Of a stretch of 59,625 nt of DNA, positions 52,007-59,625 are shown one piece after another. Origin of the DNA: Desulfoarculaceae bacterium (GTDB taxonomy: Bacteria; Desulfobacterota; Desulfobulbia; Desulfobulbales; Desulfocapsaceae); assembly GCA_019429465.1 (NCBI GenBank), contig JAHYIV010000016.1, positions 1 to 59,625 of the forward strand. The letters are read 5' to 3'. The position numbers and the translations under genes are program-made. A model generated the notes under the pieces. The model made no database searches and was not told the DNA's origin. It worked only from the letters and a program-made list of their open reading frames with translations. Position 1 is the first letter of the stretch. Each line of letters begins with the position of its first letter.

Positions 52007-52057
52007 ATTGTCTCCAGATTCGATCTTTTACTAAAAGAGTGATTTTTGTTTCAATCC

Positions 52058-52133
52058 TAACCCCGATGAACGGGATAAGTGCCTTACAGATTATTTTCTT
52101 GCAAAAAAAAAGGAAATAATCTGTAAGGCACTA
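52058..52133 (+). repeat. Hairpin repeat family B, copy 2
   Basis: This 76-base segment matches the reverse complement of 3487-3566, including the flanking CCCCGATGAACGG block. Its hairpin is AGTGCCTTACAGATTATTT against AAATAATCTGTAAGGCACT with an A-rich loop. It lies in the gap between the ketosynthase and acyl carrier protein genes, where it would act as a stem-loop in a polycistronic message if the cluster is one transcript. Confidence 0.75.
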
Positions 52134-52409
52134 AATTTGCCATCATCCGGTATTCGGACGTCAATACAGATACATCTGCTGCGTCGACTGCACGGATTTT
52201 ATTTTCAAGGCTGCACAATTACGTCTGTGCTGAAATCCGCTGGCATTCTTGCATATGATCCTGTCTTGACACACTTGATGCTCGAATGATAGCACAACTC
52301 AGGTCTATTATTATGCATAGCATGGTCGGAATGAGAATGTTTGTCAGGCAAAACTTTCTTTATACCATACATTGCCACTCTTTTTCATATGTTTTTTTGA
52401 TACGTCCCT
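52134..52409. other. Intergenic region without recognisable gene
   Basis: The stretch between the family B hairpin and the ketosynthase gene has no convincing reading frame. It contains CGGATTTTATTTT and ACAATTACGTCTGTGCTGAAATCCG, whose ends can pair (CGGATTT / AAATCCG), and a T-rich part near 52380. It may be leader sequence for the acyl carrier protein and desaturase genes. No promoter was assigned. Confidence 0.35.
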
Positions 52410-53651
52410 TTATCCCACGTATTTTTTCACAATAATAACGGAATTGACCCCAACCATGCCAAAGGAGTTGTTGAGAATGGTGGATACGGACTTCAGCTGT
52501 GTCGGTTTGTTGAGGACCATATTGGACAGGGCGCATTCTGGGTCAAGGTTGGTGACATTGATAGTGGGATGAACCATGTTATCTTCAAAGGCCGGCAGAT
52601 TGCCGGCAAGTTCAAGTACGCCGGCGGCCCCCATGGCATGACCAATGATGGATTTGGTATTGTTGATATAGGTGGATGGGGCCTCACCAAAGACCTGGCG
52701 GATGGCCTTGCACTCTTCTATATCTCCCTGCCTGGTTCCGGTGGCGTGGGTGTTGATGATATCAATATCGGCAGGTTTAAGCCCGGCGCGACTCAAGGCC
52801 TGCTGGATACATTCCGCCTGCCTCTTGCCATAGGGGAGTACAAAATCACGGGCATCGGAGTTGATGCAGTAACCGACAAGCTCGCCATAGATCTTGGCCC
52901 CGCGTTCAAGGGCCTTTTCCAGCCGTTCCAGGACGTAAATGCAACCCCCTTCGGAAACCACAATCCCGTTTCTTCCCATGTCAAAGGGTCTGCAGGCCAG
53001 GCGCGGGTCTTCTGCCTCGGCGAGTGCCCCCTGGGCCTTGAAACTGGCAAATATACCGAAAGAGCCGGTTGATTCGGATATACCGCCGGCCAGGGCCATA
53101 TCAACTTCGCCAAGACGGAGCATCTGGACACCCTGAATCAGAGAGGCATTGCCGGCGGCGCAGGCCGCACCAATGGCATAATGAGGGCCGGTGATCCCAA
53201 GGCTCATGGTGATCTCACCTGCGGGATTGTTGAGAACAGTTCGGGGGTTATGGTGGTGGGTCCAGTATTTTACGTCATAATTGTACTGGCTGATATTGAA
53301 GATCTCGTTTTCTGTCTCAACGGTACCATGCTCGGTAAGACCGACATAAACGCCAATACGGGATCGGTCATAGTAGTCAATATCAAGGCCTGCGTCGCTC
53401 ATGGCCTCGTGGGCGCAATACACACCAAGGCAACCGGCGCGGCTGCCCCGTTTGTTTTCCTTTTTTTTCCGGTATCTGGTTTCGTCAAAGGTGCAGATCC
53501 CCGCGGGTGCCGGGCCAAAATAGCGGAGATTGATCTTTTTGATCTCACTGATTCCGGCAAGAAGTTTCCTGCGAAAATCCTTGAGATTGTCTGCGTTTGG
53601 TGCGGCCAGGCCGATCCCGGTTATGACGATTCTCTGTTGATGAGTATTCAT
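52410..53651 (-). CDS. FabF-like beta-ketoacyl-ACP synthase
   Basis: A 413-residue thiolase-fold condensing enzyme of the KAS II type. The catalytic triad is intact: Cys in GAACAAGNASL near residue 165, first His in NTHATGTRQGD near residue 303, second His in SIIGHAMGAAG near residue 340. The N-terminal motif is VITGIGLAAPNADNLKDF. It differs from housekeeping FabF in the AAPNADN segment and in the EVDMALAGGISES region. It is the first gene of the leftward cluster, so it probably sets chain extension for the specialised product. OleA-type chemistry is excluded by the FabF-type triad. Confidence 0.92.
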   Translation of the reverse strand: MNTHQQRIVITGIGLAAPNADNLKDFRRKLLAGISEIKKINLRYFGPAPAGICTFDETRYRKKKENKRGSRAGCLGVYCAHEAMSDAGLDIDYYDRSRIGVYVGLTEHGTVETENEIFNISQYNYDVKYWTHHHNPRTVLNNPAGEITMSLGITGPHYAIGAACAAGNASLIQGVQMLRLGEVDMALAGGISESTGSFGIFASFKAQGALAEAEDPRLACRPFDMGRNGIVVSEGGCIYVLERLEKALERGAKIYGELVGYCINSDARDFVLPYGKRQAECIQQALSRAGLKPADIDIINTHATGTRQGDIEECKAIRQVFGEAPSTYINNTKSIIGHAMGAAGVLELAGNLPAFEDNMVHPTINVTNLDPECALSNMVLNKPTQLKSVSTILNNSFGMVGVNSVIIVKKYVG

Positions 53652-53955
53652 GATGGTTGATTGACGAATGGAAGGTGACTTATTATAAGTGGATTAAGTT
53701 ATTCCATCTTTCAATGAAGCGTTAACGGTGTCGGCTGTGGCTGTGCGGCTCATCGCCGTACTCCCTGAACTGCTTTGTTGCTGCTCGCTTGCCTTCGCGG
53801 TTCCATCTTTATTGAGAAATGGAATTATTGTTGAAAAGATATCCTGAAGAGATCTATCTTTAGGATATATTGCTTGAAAATTCAAGAGGAATGCAGGGTA
53901 GTATGGAAAAAGTGTGACTGTTGATGGTAAAAAATCAGGTTTTTGGGAGAGAAAA
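53652..53955. other. Divergent intergenic region before thioredoxin-reductase-like gene
   Basis: About 300 bases separate the lipid cluster from the flavoprotein gene. A 63-residue frame (53694-53885, minus) is Ser/Thr-rich with no family resemblance and was not accepted as a gene. The region should hold the promoters of both divergent units. TTGAAA and TAGTAT lie about 19 bases apart near 53875-53905, which is a weak sigma-70 candidate for the rightward gene. Confidence 0.35.
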
Positions 53956-54873
53956 ATGGATACTCTTGTCTATGATGTGGTGATTGTTGGCACAGGTCCG
54001 GCCGGGATTCAGGCTGCAATTCATGCGGTTCGGAAGAAAAGCAGGGTCTTGCTGCTGGGACGGATTGAACGGAGTTCACTCTATTCTGCCCATGTGGAAA
54101 ACTATGCCTGCGTGGAGGGGGTGAAGGCAGGCAAAGAACTGCTGGAGGCGGGAATTAGTCAGGCCAGGGGCTTTGGCGCCGAGCTGATGGATGATGATGT
54201 CTTGAAGATCCGTCAGCAAGATGATTTGTTTGCCCTTGAACTGGAAGACGGCGCAACGGTCTCCAGCCGTACCATTATCTTTGCCACCGGCACGGCCAGA
54301 AAAAAAATGCAGGTACCCGGTGAAAAGGAATTGTCCGGTCGGGGGGTTTCCTATTGTGTTGATTGTGACGCCAATTTTTATCGGAAGGCCACGGTTGCGG
54401 TCGTCGGCAATGCCAGTGCTGCCATTGACGGGGCCCTGACCCTTACCGGCTATGCCTCAAAGGTCTATCTGGTGAGTCAGGAGCTGGTTGCATCGGCCGA
54501 ACTCATGAAGAAGCTGCATAGCTCCACTGTCGAATTTCTGTCAGGATCCTGGGTCAAGGAGATCCGGGGTGAGAAGGCCGTGCAGTCCATCCTTCTTGAA
54601 GATGGTAAAGAGTTGATAGTCGATGGACTTTTCATCGAACTGGGGGCCAAAGGGGCCATGGAGCTGGCCCTTGACATAGGCGTTCAGCTTGATCAGGATA
54701 CCATGACCCATATTGAAACCAATAAGCTGGCAGAGACCAATGTCCCTGGTGTCTATGCGGCCGGAGACATCACCGGCCAACCCTACCAGATGGCCAAGGC
54801 AGTTGGTGAGGGCTGTGTTGCCGGAATGGAGGCGGCTAATTTTGCCAGGAAGCACAAGGGTGGAAGTCGATAG
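53956..54873 (+). CDS. Thioredoxin-reductase-like flavoprotein with degenerate NADPH site
   Basis: The 305-residue protein has the two-domain architecture of low-molecular-weight thioredoxin reductase: FAD motif VIVGTGPAGIQAA near residue 8, redox pair C134/C137 in YCVDCDANFY, and the closing FAD motif GVYAAGDITGQPYQMAKAVGEG. The NADPH-binding loop, normally GGGDSA, reads VVGNASAA, and no HRR-type phosphate-binding arginines follow. It may therefore use another reductant such as ferredoxin or a different flavin partner. ATG 53956 was chosen because GGGAGA lies just before it; the frame from 53914 adds an unlikely leader. No thioredoxin gene is adjacent. Confidence 0.82.
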   Translation: MDTLVYDVVIVGTGPAGIQAAIHAVRKKSRVLLLGRIERSSLYSAHVENYACVEGVKAGKELLEAGISQARGFGAELMDDDVLKIRQQDDLFALELEDGATVSSRTIIFATGTARKKMQVPGEKELSGRGVSYCVDCDANFYRKATVAVVGNASAAIDGALTLTGYASKVYLVSQELVASAELMKKLHSSTVEFLSGSWVKEIRGEKAVQSILLEDGKELIVDGLFIELGAKGAMELALDIGVQLDQDTMTHIETNKLAETNVPGVYAAGDITGQPYQMAKAVGEGCVAGMEAANFARKHKGGSR

Positions 54874-55057
54874 TTTTTATGGTTCTTTATGAAAATCAGC
54901 AAAATGAGCAGAGCATTGTGGCTGCTAATCAGGCAGGTGTACCATGACACCCCGAGTGCGCCGATATCTATTAAATTTACTCAACTGAACAATTTGCCAG
55001 AGGAACAGGGGAAAACGTATTTTGACTTCCCCGCCCTGTTGTCAGGAGGTGTGTCTG

Positions 55058-56167
55058 TCAGACATTCCCGCTATCTTTCAAGACAGGTTGGTGGTTTCTG
55101 GCAAAATCCATCATCCGCTGAATGGGGATCAAGGACTTCTGGCGGATCTCTTCATCAATGGTGATTTCATGCGCACCAGACTCCAAGACCTGCACCAGGC
55201 TCCGTAAACCGTTCATGGCCATCCAGGGGCAACGCTGGCAACTCTCACAGCTGCCGCCCACACCGCCGCTGGGTGCCTCAAGAAAAGTCTTGCCAGGTGA
55301 GGCCTGCCTCATCTTATAAAAAATACCCGGTTCCGTGGCCACAATAAACTCCTGGACCGCAGGGTTTAAGGTGGCCGTGATCAGACCGGTGGTGGAGCCA
55401 ACCACATCGGCCAGGGCAATCACCTCCGCAGGCGATTCGGGATGGACCAGAATCTGGGCGTACGGATATTTTTTTTTCAGCCCCCTGATCCCCTCGGCCT
55501 TGAACTGCTCGTGCACCACGCAGCTGCCCGGCCAGATCAGCATCTCCACGCCTGTTTCCCGCTGGACATACGAGCCAAGATGACGATCCGGGGCCCAGAG
55601 GATCTTTTCATCCCGGCTGGCGAGATATTTGATGATCGGCAGGGCGATGCCGGAGGTGACCACCCAGTCAGCCCGGGCCTTGACCGCGGCACTGGTATTG
55701 GCATAGACCACACTGGTGTAATCCGGATGGGCATCACAAAACTCGGTAAAAAGCTCTGCCGGACATTCCAGGTCCAGGGAGCAGGTGGCCTCGACATCAG
55801 GCATCAGGACCTTTTTTTCCGGATTGAGTATCTTGGCGGTCTCTCCCATAAAACGGACCCCGGCAACGATTAAGGTAGAAGCCGGATGTTCATGGCCAAA
55901 GCGGGCCATCTCCAGAGAGTCGGCAACCATGCCGCCGGTCTCCTCGGCCAGTTGCTGCAGGTCATCGGAGGTATAATAATGGGCCACCAGGACTGCGTCC
56001 TGCTCCTGCAAAAGTTGTTTTATCCGGGCCCGCAGTGACTCGCGTTCGCCAGGTGCATATTCCGCATTCTGACGTGCAGCCGCCGCCCAAGCCCGATCAA
56101 GAAGTTCCTGATCGACAAGGGGTAAGGTAGGGAGTTTGACAGGTTGATTCTCTGTATGTGCTGTCAT
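55058..56167 (-). CDS. nadA: Quinolinate synthase (iron-sulfur, NadA)
   Basis: NadA condenses iminoaspartate with dihydroxyacetone phosphate to quinolinate for NAD synthesis, using an oxygen-sensitive [4Fe-4S] cluster. The 369-residue product has [19 protein letters not shown], the first cluster Cys in the ATCSLD segment, [10 protein letters not shown], the second Cys in [16 protein letters not shown], and the third Cys in the [10 protein letters not shown] segment, with MAMNGL after it. The N-terminal 60 residues before the ALLAHYY-type motif follow the class I long form. No nadB or nadC lies nearby. It probably has its own promoter to the right, near a perfect palindrome. Confidence 0.95.
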   Translation of the reverse strand: MTAHTENQPVKLPTLPLVDQELLDRAWAAAARQNAEYAPGERESLRARIKQLLQEQDAVLVAHYYTSDDLQQLAEETGGMVADSLEMARFGHEHPASTLIVAGVRFMGETAKILNPEKKVLMPDVEATCSLDLECPAELFTEFCDAHPDYTSVVYANTSAAVKARADWVVTSGIALPIIKYLASRDEKILWAPDRHLGSYVQRETGVEMLIWPGSCVVHEQFKAEGIRGLKKKYPYAQILVHPESPAEVIALADVVGSTTGLITATLNPAVQEFIVATEPGIFYKMRQASPGKTFLEAPSGGVGGSCESCQRCPWMAMNGLRSLVQVLESGAHEITIDEEIRQKSLIPIQRMMDFARNHQPVLKDSGNV

Positions 56168-56284
56168 GATCGTTCCTTGAAAAAAAATATTATACGGGCT
56201 GCAAAAGAAATAACCAAAAGAGTCAAAAAGAACCTTTCATCAAAAAATGGAGAAAAGTTTCCTGCCTGAGCCACTGGGTAATAT

Positions 56285-56301
56285 CCAACATGGTATGTTG
56301 G
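56285..56301. promoter_or_regulatory. Perfect palindrome upstream of nadA
   Basis: CCAACATGGTATGTTGG is a perfect inverted repeat with 7-base arms and a 3-base centre. It lies about 118 bases upstream of the nadA start, in the 241-base gap between metW and nadA. It could be an operator for a NAD-metabolism regulator, or a weak stem-loop after metW. No known regulator motif was matched. Confidence 0.35.
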
Positions 56302-56408
56302 TATTTCGTTATCAGTGTCTTGCTCTTGTTGAACGTCACCTGCCTTTAAGCGGTTAAGAGATATCTTGTTACAGTCAATACTCTTAGGAAACGCTACAAA
56401 TTCGGATG

Positions 56409-57020
56409 TCAGGGGTAACTTTTTCTGCGGCTGACCATAAATATTCCGTAGGTCGCCCGCAGGTTTGGCAGAAAATTGATAATCTTGCCCTGCAGGTCAT
56501 CGCTGTGGGTGTTGATGTCCACCTCCTTGATGACCTCGCAGCCGGTCTCCCTGACAAAGCGGCGGAAGTCTTTGATGGTGATAATCCTGATGTTGGGGGT
56601 GTTATACCACTCGTAAGGAAGCTGCCGGTTCTTGGGGGCGTAACCGAAAAAGAGAATCTGCATCCGGATGGACCAGTAGCAGAAATTCGGAAAGGAGACG
56701 ATGATCTTTTTCCCGACCCGCAGTAAATCCTTGATCAGTTGGTCAGGTTCCAGGACCTGCTGGAGGGTCTGACTGAGGATCACATAATCGAAGGAGTTGT
56801 CTGGATAATCATGGACCTCTTCGGTGATATCACCCTGGAGGACCTGTACTCCCTTCTCAATACATTTTGTGACCTTGGCCTCGGAGCTTTCAATACCGGT
56901 GCCCTTGACCCGCTTCTCTTTTTTGAGAAAGCCGAGCAAATCCCCCTCGCCGCAACCAAGATCAAGAACTTTGCTGCCGGGCTCGATCCATGAGGCTATT
57001 ATCTGTAGGTCATAACGCAT
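56409..57020 (-). CDS. metW: MetW-like methyltransferase-fold protein of methionine biosynthesis
   Basis: MetW is a methyltransferase-fold partner that supports the MetX acyltransferase. The 203-residue product has the SAM motif VLDLGCGEGDLLGFL near residue 18, GIESSEAKV, FDYVILSQTLQQV, VSFPNFCYW and PYEWYNTPNIR, all typical of MetW. Its start lies 11 bases before the end of metX, so the two are co-translated. The pair occurs in many proteobacteria that make methionine through O-acylhomoserine. Confidence 0.95.
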   Translation of the reverse strand: MRYDLQIIASWIEPGSKVLDLGCGEGDLLGFLKKEKRVKGTGIESSEAKVTKCIEKGVQVLQGDITEEVHDYPDNSFDYVILSQTLQQVLEPDQLIKDLLRVGKKIIVSFPNFCYWSIRMQILFFGYAPKNRQLPYEWYNTPNIRIITIKDFRRFVRETGCEVIKEVDINTHSDDLQGKIINFLPNLRATYGIFMVSRRKSYP

Positions 57021-58191
57021 CGTGTTTTTCTTCTTCGGATACTCTGTCCAGAAATCGATTAATCAGGGTGCTTTGCCGCTCATTGGGGAGCAGGAAGGCG
57101 TCATGGCCGCATTTTGCCTCGATCTCGCAAAAACTCACATCCAGACCGTTCTTCTTCATGGCGTTCACCATATCGCGGGATTGATAGGTGGGGTAGAGCC
57201 AGTCAGAAGTAAATGAAATAACAAGAATTTTTGCCTTTACCTTGGCAAAGGCCTCGACCTCTGAGTCATTGCCATGCTGCTGGCCGACATCAAAATAATC
57301 GGCGGCCTTGGTTATGTAAAGAAAGGAATTGGCGTCGAAGCGCTGGACGAATTTTGACCCCTGGTGGCGCAGGTAGCTTTCCACCTGGAAATTGGCCTCA
57401 AAGTCGAAAGCGAGATTGTCCCGATCCTGGAGGCGGCGCCCGAATTTGCTGCGCATGACCTCGTCGGAAAGATAGGTGACATGGCCGACCATTCTGGCCA
57501 GGGCCAGACCCAGGTCAGGCTTTGGGCCGCTGTAGTAATCACCCTTATTGAAATTGGGGTCGGACATAATGGCTTGGCGTCCGATCTCATTAAAGGCGAT
57601 GGCCAAGGCAGAGTGACGGGTGGTAGTGGCCAGCAGAATCGCGGCCGTGATCGTTTCCGGATAGCTGATGGCCCATTCAAGAACCTGCATGCCGCCGATG
57701 GAGCCGCCAATTACGGCCAGCAGTTTGCCTATGCCTAGATGGTCGAGCAGGGCTTTCTGGACCTTGACCATGTCGCCGATGGTCACCATTGGAAAGTCAA
57801 GTCCATAAGGTCGGCCGGTTGCCGGGTTGGTTGACGATGGTCCAGTGGTACCCATACAGCTACCCAGAACGTTCGAGCAGATGACGAAATATCTGTCGGT
57901 GTCGATGCCCTTGCCGGGGCCGACCATGGTGTTCCACCAGCCCGGTTTTGGGTCAGCGGCCGAGTAATAACCGGCCACATGGGAATCACCAGACAGGGCA
58001 TGGGCAATTAAAATGACGTTGCTCTTGTCATCATTGAGGGTGCCCATGGTTTCGTAAGCAACCGAGATCGGACCGAGGCGGGCGCCGCTTGCCAGTGTCA
58101 GTTCATTGGGCGGCTCAGCAAAGGTGTAAAGCTTCTTTTCGACCAGGCCGACGGAGATGCCGTCACACTCGTGTTCAGTATTCTTGCTCAT
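57010..58191 (-). CDS. metX: Homoserine O-acetyltransferase (MetX)
   Basis: MetX acylates homoserine from acetyl-CoA (succinyl-CoA in some lineages) in methionine synthesis. The 393-residue alpha/beta hydrolase fold has ALSGDSH, NVLGSCMGTTGPSS with the oxyanion region, the nucleophile Ser in VIGGSIGGMQ near residue 160, and the Asp-His pair in FTSDWLYPTYQS and CGHDAFLL. PSSTNPATGRPYGLDFP is the usual MetX tunnel segment. Acetyl is the more likely acyl donor, but this needs biochemical confirmation. It overlaps metW by 11 bases and a small upstream frame by 3 bases. Confidence 0.94.
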   Translation of the reverse strand: MSKNTEHECDGISVGLVEKKLYTFAEPPNELTLASGARLGPISVAYETMGTLNDDKSNVILIAHALSGDSHVAGYYSAADPKPGWWNTMVGPGKGIDTDRYFVICSNVLGSCMGTTGPSSTNPATGRPYGLDFPMVTIGDMVKVQKALLDHLGIGKLLAVIGGSIGGMQVLEWAISYPETITAAILLATTTRHSALAIAFNEIGRQAIMSDPNFNKGDYYSGPKPDLGLALARMVGHVTYLSDEVMRSKFGRRLQDRDNLAFDFEANFQVESYLRHQGSKFVQRFDANSFLYITKAADYFDVGQQHGNDSEVEAFAKVKAKILVISFTSDWLYPTYQSRDMVNAMKKNGLDVSFCEIEAKCGHDAFLLPNERQSTLINRFLDRVSEEEKHDAL

Positions 58192-58427
58192 GATGATTGC
58201 GGTTCAGATGGTCTCGAGGGCCTGGCCGATAACATTGCAGATGCCAGCCCCCAGTTTGATTTGATCATCCGGGCGTGCAGGGCATGCAGGTTTTCGGCAG
58301 CCAGATGGGGAGTGGCAACGGACTGGTAAGGAGAAGCTAGGGCCACGCGCCCCCCGACGGCGGGTGATTGGTACTCGTGGATGACTCTGATCCGGACATC
58401 CTGGTGTTTAGGTTTGACAGATGACAT
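58188..58427 (-). CDS. Small frame coupled to metX, possibly frameshifted
   Basis: This 79-codon frame ends in an ATGA overlap with metX, so translational coupling is plausible. Its first part (KPKHQDVRIRVIHEYQSPAV, then VALASPYQSVATPHLAAENL) looks protein-like, but the last 25 residues are Arg/Ser/Pro-rich. In another frame the same stretch reads a more natural PDDQIKLGAGICNVIGQALE ending at TGA 58204-58206. This suggests a frameshift near 58262, with an ancestral end 12 bases before metX. No family was recognised. Confidence 0.35.
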   Translation of the reverse strand: MSSVKPKHQDVRIRVIHEYQSPAVGGRVALASPYQSVATPHLAAENLHALHARMIKSNWGLASAMLSARPSRPSEPQSS

Positions 58428-58518
58428 TACAGGCTTCCTTGATGGTGTCAGCGTACATGAAAGAGGTGACAGGGAATAAAACTGTCAACAAACCATGTTG
58501 GACATGACAGATGGAAAT

Positions 58519-58893
58519 TTAAAGCAGGTCCGATAATACTTCACAGGAGCGGCAGATTATCATCTTTTCCTGCCAGTTTTTTTGGGACTGGCATTCACAG
58601 ATAGTGCCATTTATGAACCAGCAGAGTTTACCGGCCTGAAATTCCCAGGCAGGACAATGTTTACGGCGTTGGGTAGGGCATTTTTTTACGGTCCAGCAGG
58701 GTTTAAAGTCTTTATCGCTTGCTCTGGTTCTGGAGAGCAGAAAAAAAACCTGCCGTTCTACATGGGGCGGGATCTTGCGCCAGCCTTGCTCATAACTATG
58801 TACCGCTTTTATCGAGACACCCAGTAACTCGGCCACTTCTTTCTGGGTTTTTTCTAATAACTTCCTGGCCTTCAAAAATTCTTCTTTTTCCAC
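58519..58893 (-). CDS. XRE-type HTH regulator with cysteine-rich C-terminal domain
   Basis: The 124-residue protein begins with a Cro/C1-type helix-turn-helix (ARKLLEKTQKEVAELLGVSIKAVHSYEQGWRKIP). It continues with a cysteine-rich segment containing two CW-type blocks (KPCWTVKKCP and HCPAWEFQAGKLCW), then CECQSQ and ICRSCEVL, a probable zinc or Fe-S site. HTH proteins with a two-CW domain are frequent in deltaproteobacteria and may sense redox or metals. It lies upstream of the metX unit on the same strand with a 91-base gap to the small frame, but a role in methionine control is only a guess. Confidence 0.82.
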   Translation of the reverse strand: MEKEEFLKARKLLEKTQKEVAELLGVSIKAVHSYEQGWRKIPPHVERQVFFLLSRTRASDKDFKPCWTVKKCPTQRRKHCPAWEFQAGKLCWFINGTICECQSQKNWQEKMIICRSCEVLSDLL

Positions 58894-59189
58894 ATATGCT
58901 CCGGCTCAAAATATTCTTTTTTTAAGGAGGTTTTTATATGAGACGTTAAGTTAACATATAATACTCCATGACGGTATAAAAAGTAGGTCGAATTGAGCTC
59001 GAAAATAGGGGCTGGCATAGCGAGCCCATCGTCGGATAGAAACCAGACCTATAATTAAACACACAAATTAAAAAAGAGAGAGGCAACATCTTTTCCAACA
59101 CAGGGGGTTAGTGACTATTAAACATGGACTCAGGGCTTGAGAGTAAGGCAAAGTATTCCAGCATAGTCCTGTCCCGGCCTTCCAAAAGA
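58894..59189. other. Intergenic region without recognisable gene
   Basis: No convincing reading frame was found. AAGGAGG near 58925 is followed by no good open frame. A GGCT-type stem-loop (GGCTGGCATAGCGAGCC, 59011-59027) and a stretch resembling a structured leader follow, but no known riboswitch signature could be assigned. Confidence 0.35.
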
Positions 59190-59229
59190 AAGAAGCAGGG
59201 ACCGGAATAATCTCCGGTCCCTGCTTCTT
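59190..59229. terminator. Strong bidirectional-type terminator hairpin
   Basis: Perfect 17-base arms AAGAAGCAGGGACCGGA (59190-59206) and TCCGGTCCCTGCTTCTT (59213-59229) close a 6-base loop, with A-rich and T-rich flanks on either side. It lies between the HTH regulator region and the leftward transposase remnant, and may end transcription from the right. Confidence 0.8.
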
Positions 59230-59325
59230 GTCTTAGATCAGGATGATGTTGATCCTAATGCGAATTTAAAACAATTGGTAGCGTTGTCAATAGGAGACCT
59301 GAGTAAAAGCCCTCCCGATTTACTT

Positions 59326-59625
59326 TTATGCGTCAAAGCCGTTGTAGTAATAAGCCCGTCGAAACTTGGTGACATTAAGGGCTCCGTTCCGGCTCCACTT
59401 GCTCACATTTGCTCTCATGTTCACCGTTCGCATGACCCTTTCGACTTTGCTTGTCGTTTTTCCATTCAATCTGTTTTCAACGGCTGTAAACATATCCGGT
59501 TGAGCGTTTTCAAGGTATGAAAGGGTATGGGAATATTCCTTTTCTCTGCAATGCCAGATTATTTTTTCCAGGCGTTTTCTCTTTGATTCCACCATCATTT
59601 CGATCGTTTGTTGACAATCGACAAG
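59326..59625 (-). CDS. Transposase, C-terminal part (runs off window)
   Basis: The frame is open up to the right window edge, so the gene continues beyond it; 100 codons are visible. The C-terminal signature SKVERVMRTVNMRANVS and ALNVTKFRRAYYYNG is typical of a transposase end, with two-strand Arg and a conserved Asn-Arg block of a DDE-type enzyme. The exact IS family was not determined. It marks insertion-sequence activity at the edge of the metX region. Whether the element is complete cannot be seen. Confidence 0.7.
   Translation of the reverse strand, partial: LVDCQQTIEMMVESKRKRLEKIIWHCREKEYSHTLSYLENAQPDMFTAVENRLNGKTTSKVERVMRTVNMRANVSKWSRNGALNVTKFRRAYYYNGFDA

Noticed and set aside
52410-53651. 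Ketosynthase as the missing OleA
   Set aside because: It has a FabF-type Cys-His-His triad and sits in a separate ACP-based cluster; OleA is a thiolase of the FabH-like type.

Overview
The window is about 59.6 kb of chromosome from a Gram-negative anaerobe, most likely a deltaproteobacterium of the Desulfobulbales type (sulfate- or sulfur-metabolising). This placement is inferred from gene content: a SulP transporter with a large signalling cluster, an anaerobic-type ThiC paralogue behind a cobalamin riboswitch, KamA, a Tol envelope system, head-to-head olefin genes, several hairpin-type dispersed repeats, and a fatty-acid-like cluster carrying two CrtI-type desaturase-like flavoproteins. No rRNA, tRNA, CRISPR array or phage was seen. 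A transposase tail runs off the right end.

Layout. 0.2-13.7 kb is mainly housekeeping: rsmA, a YfcE-like phosphoesterase, mdh, a CofD/YvcK-like protein with a long C-terminal extension, hrpA, galU-priA. 13.8-15.3 kb is a broken HDOD-GGDEF gene with both a nonsense codon and a frameshift. 15.4-24.0 kb holds kamA and a leftward signalling block (SulP transporter, cytidylate-kinase-like/receiver fusion, membrane histidine kinase, two receivers and an ATPase-degenerate kinase) with a perfect FNR-type palindrome upstream. 24.8-30.9 kb carries a HEAT/cyclic-nucleotide/PilZ protein, a dihydrouridine synthase, a phasin-like protein, a BFD-like ferredoxin and uvrC. 31.2-32.9 kb is a cobalamin riboswitch plus terminator in front of a ThiC-family gene, best read as bzaF (anaerobic B12 lower-ligand synthesis) rather than thiamin thiC. 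32.9-36.5 kb is an oligopeptide ABC ATPase fusion and a hybrid kinase.

36.7-41.7 kb is an oleB-oleC-oleD operon (beta-lactone route to long-chain olefins) without oleA, coupled to a BepA-like M48 protease. 41.7-47.3 kb is tlyA and tolQ-tolR-tolA-tolB-cpoB with pal missing. 47.5-53.7 kb is a leftward lipid cluster: ketosynthase, acyl carrier protein, two CrtI-like flavoproteins, ketoreductase, dehydratase and a small zinc-ribbon ORF broken by an in-frame TGA. Its content resembles the gene sets proposed for ladderane lipids in anammox bacteria, and it is the best candidate for an undescribed pathway here. 54.0-58.9 kb carries a thioredoxin-reductase-like flavoprotein with a degenerate NADPH site, nadA, metX-metW and an HTH regulator.

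A dispersed repeat of about 160 bp occurs five times between genes, several times touching stop codons. Degenerate copies of its core also lie in frame inside hrpA as two extra peptide segments. Two further hairpin repeat families are present.
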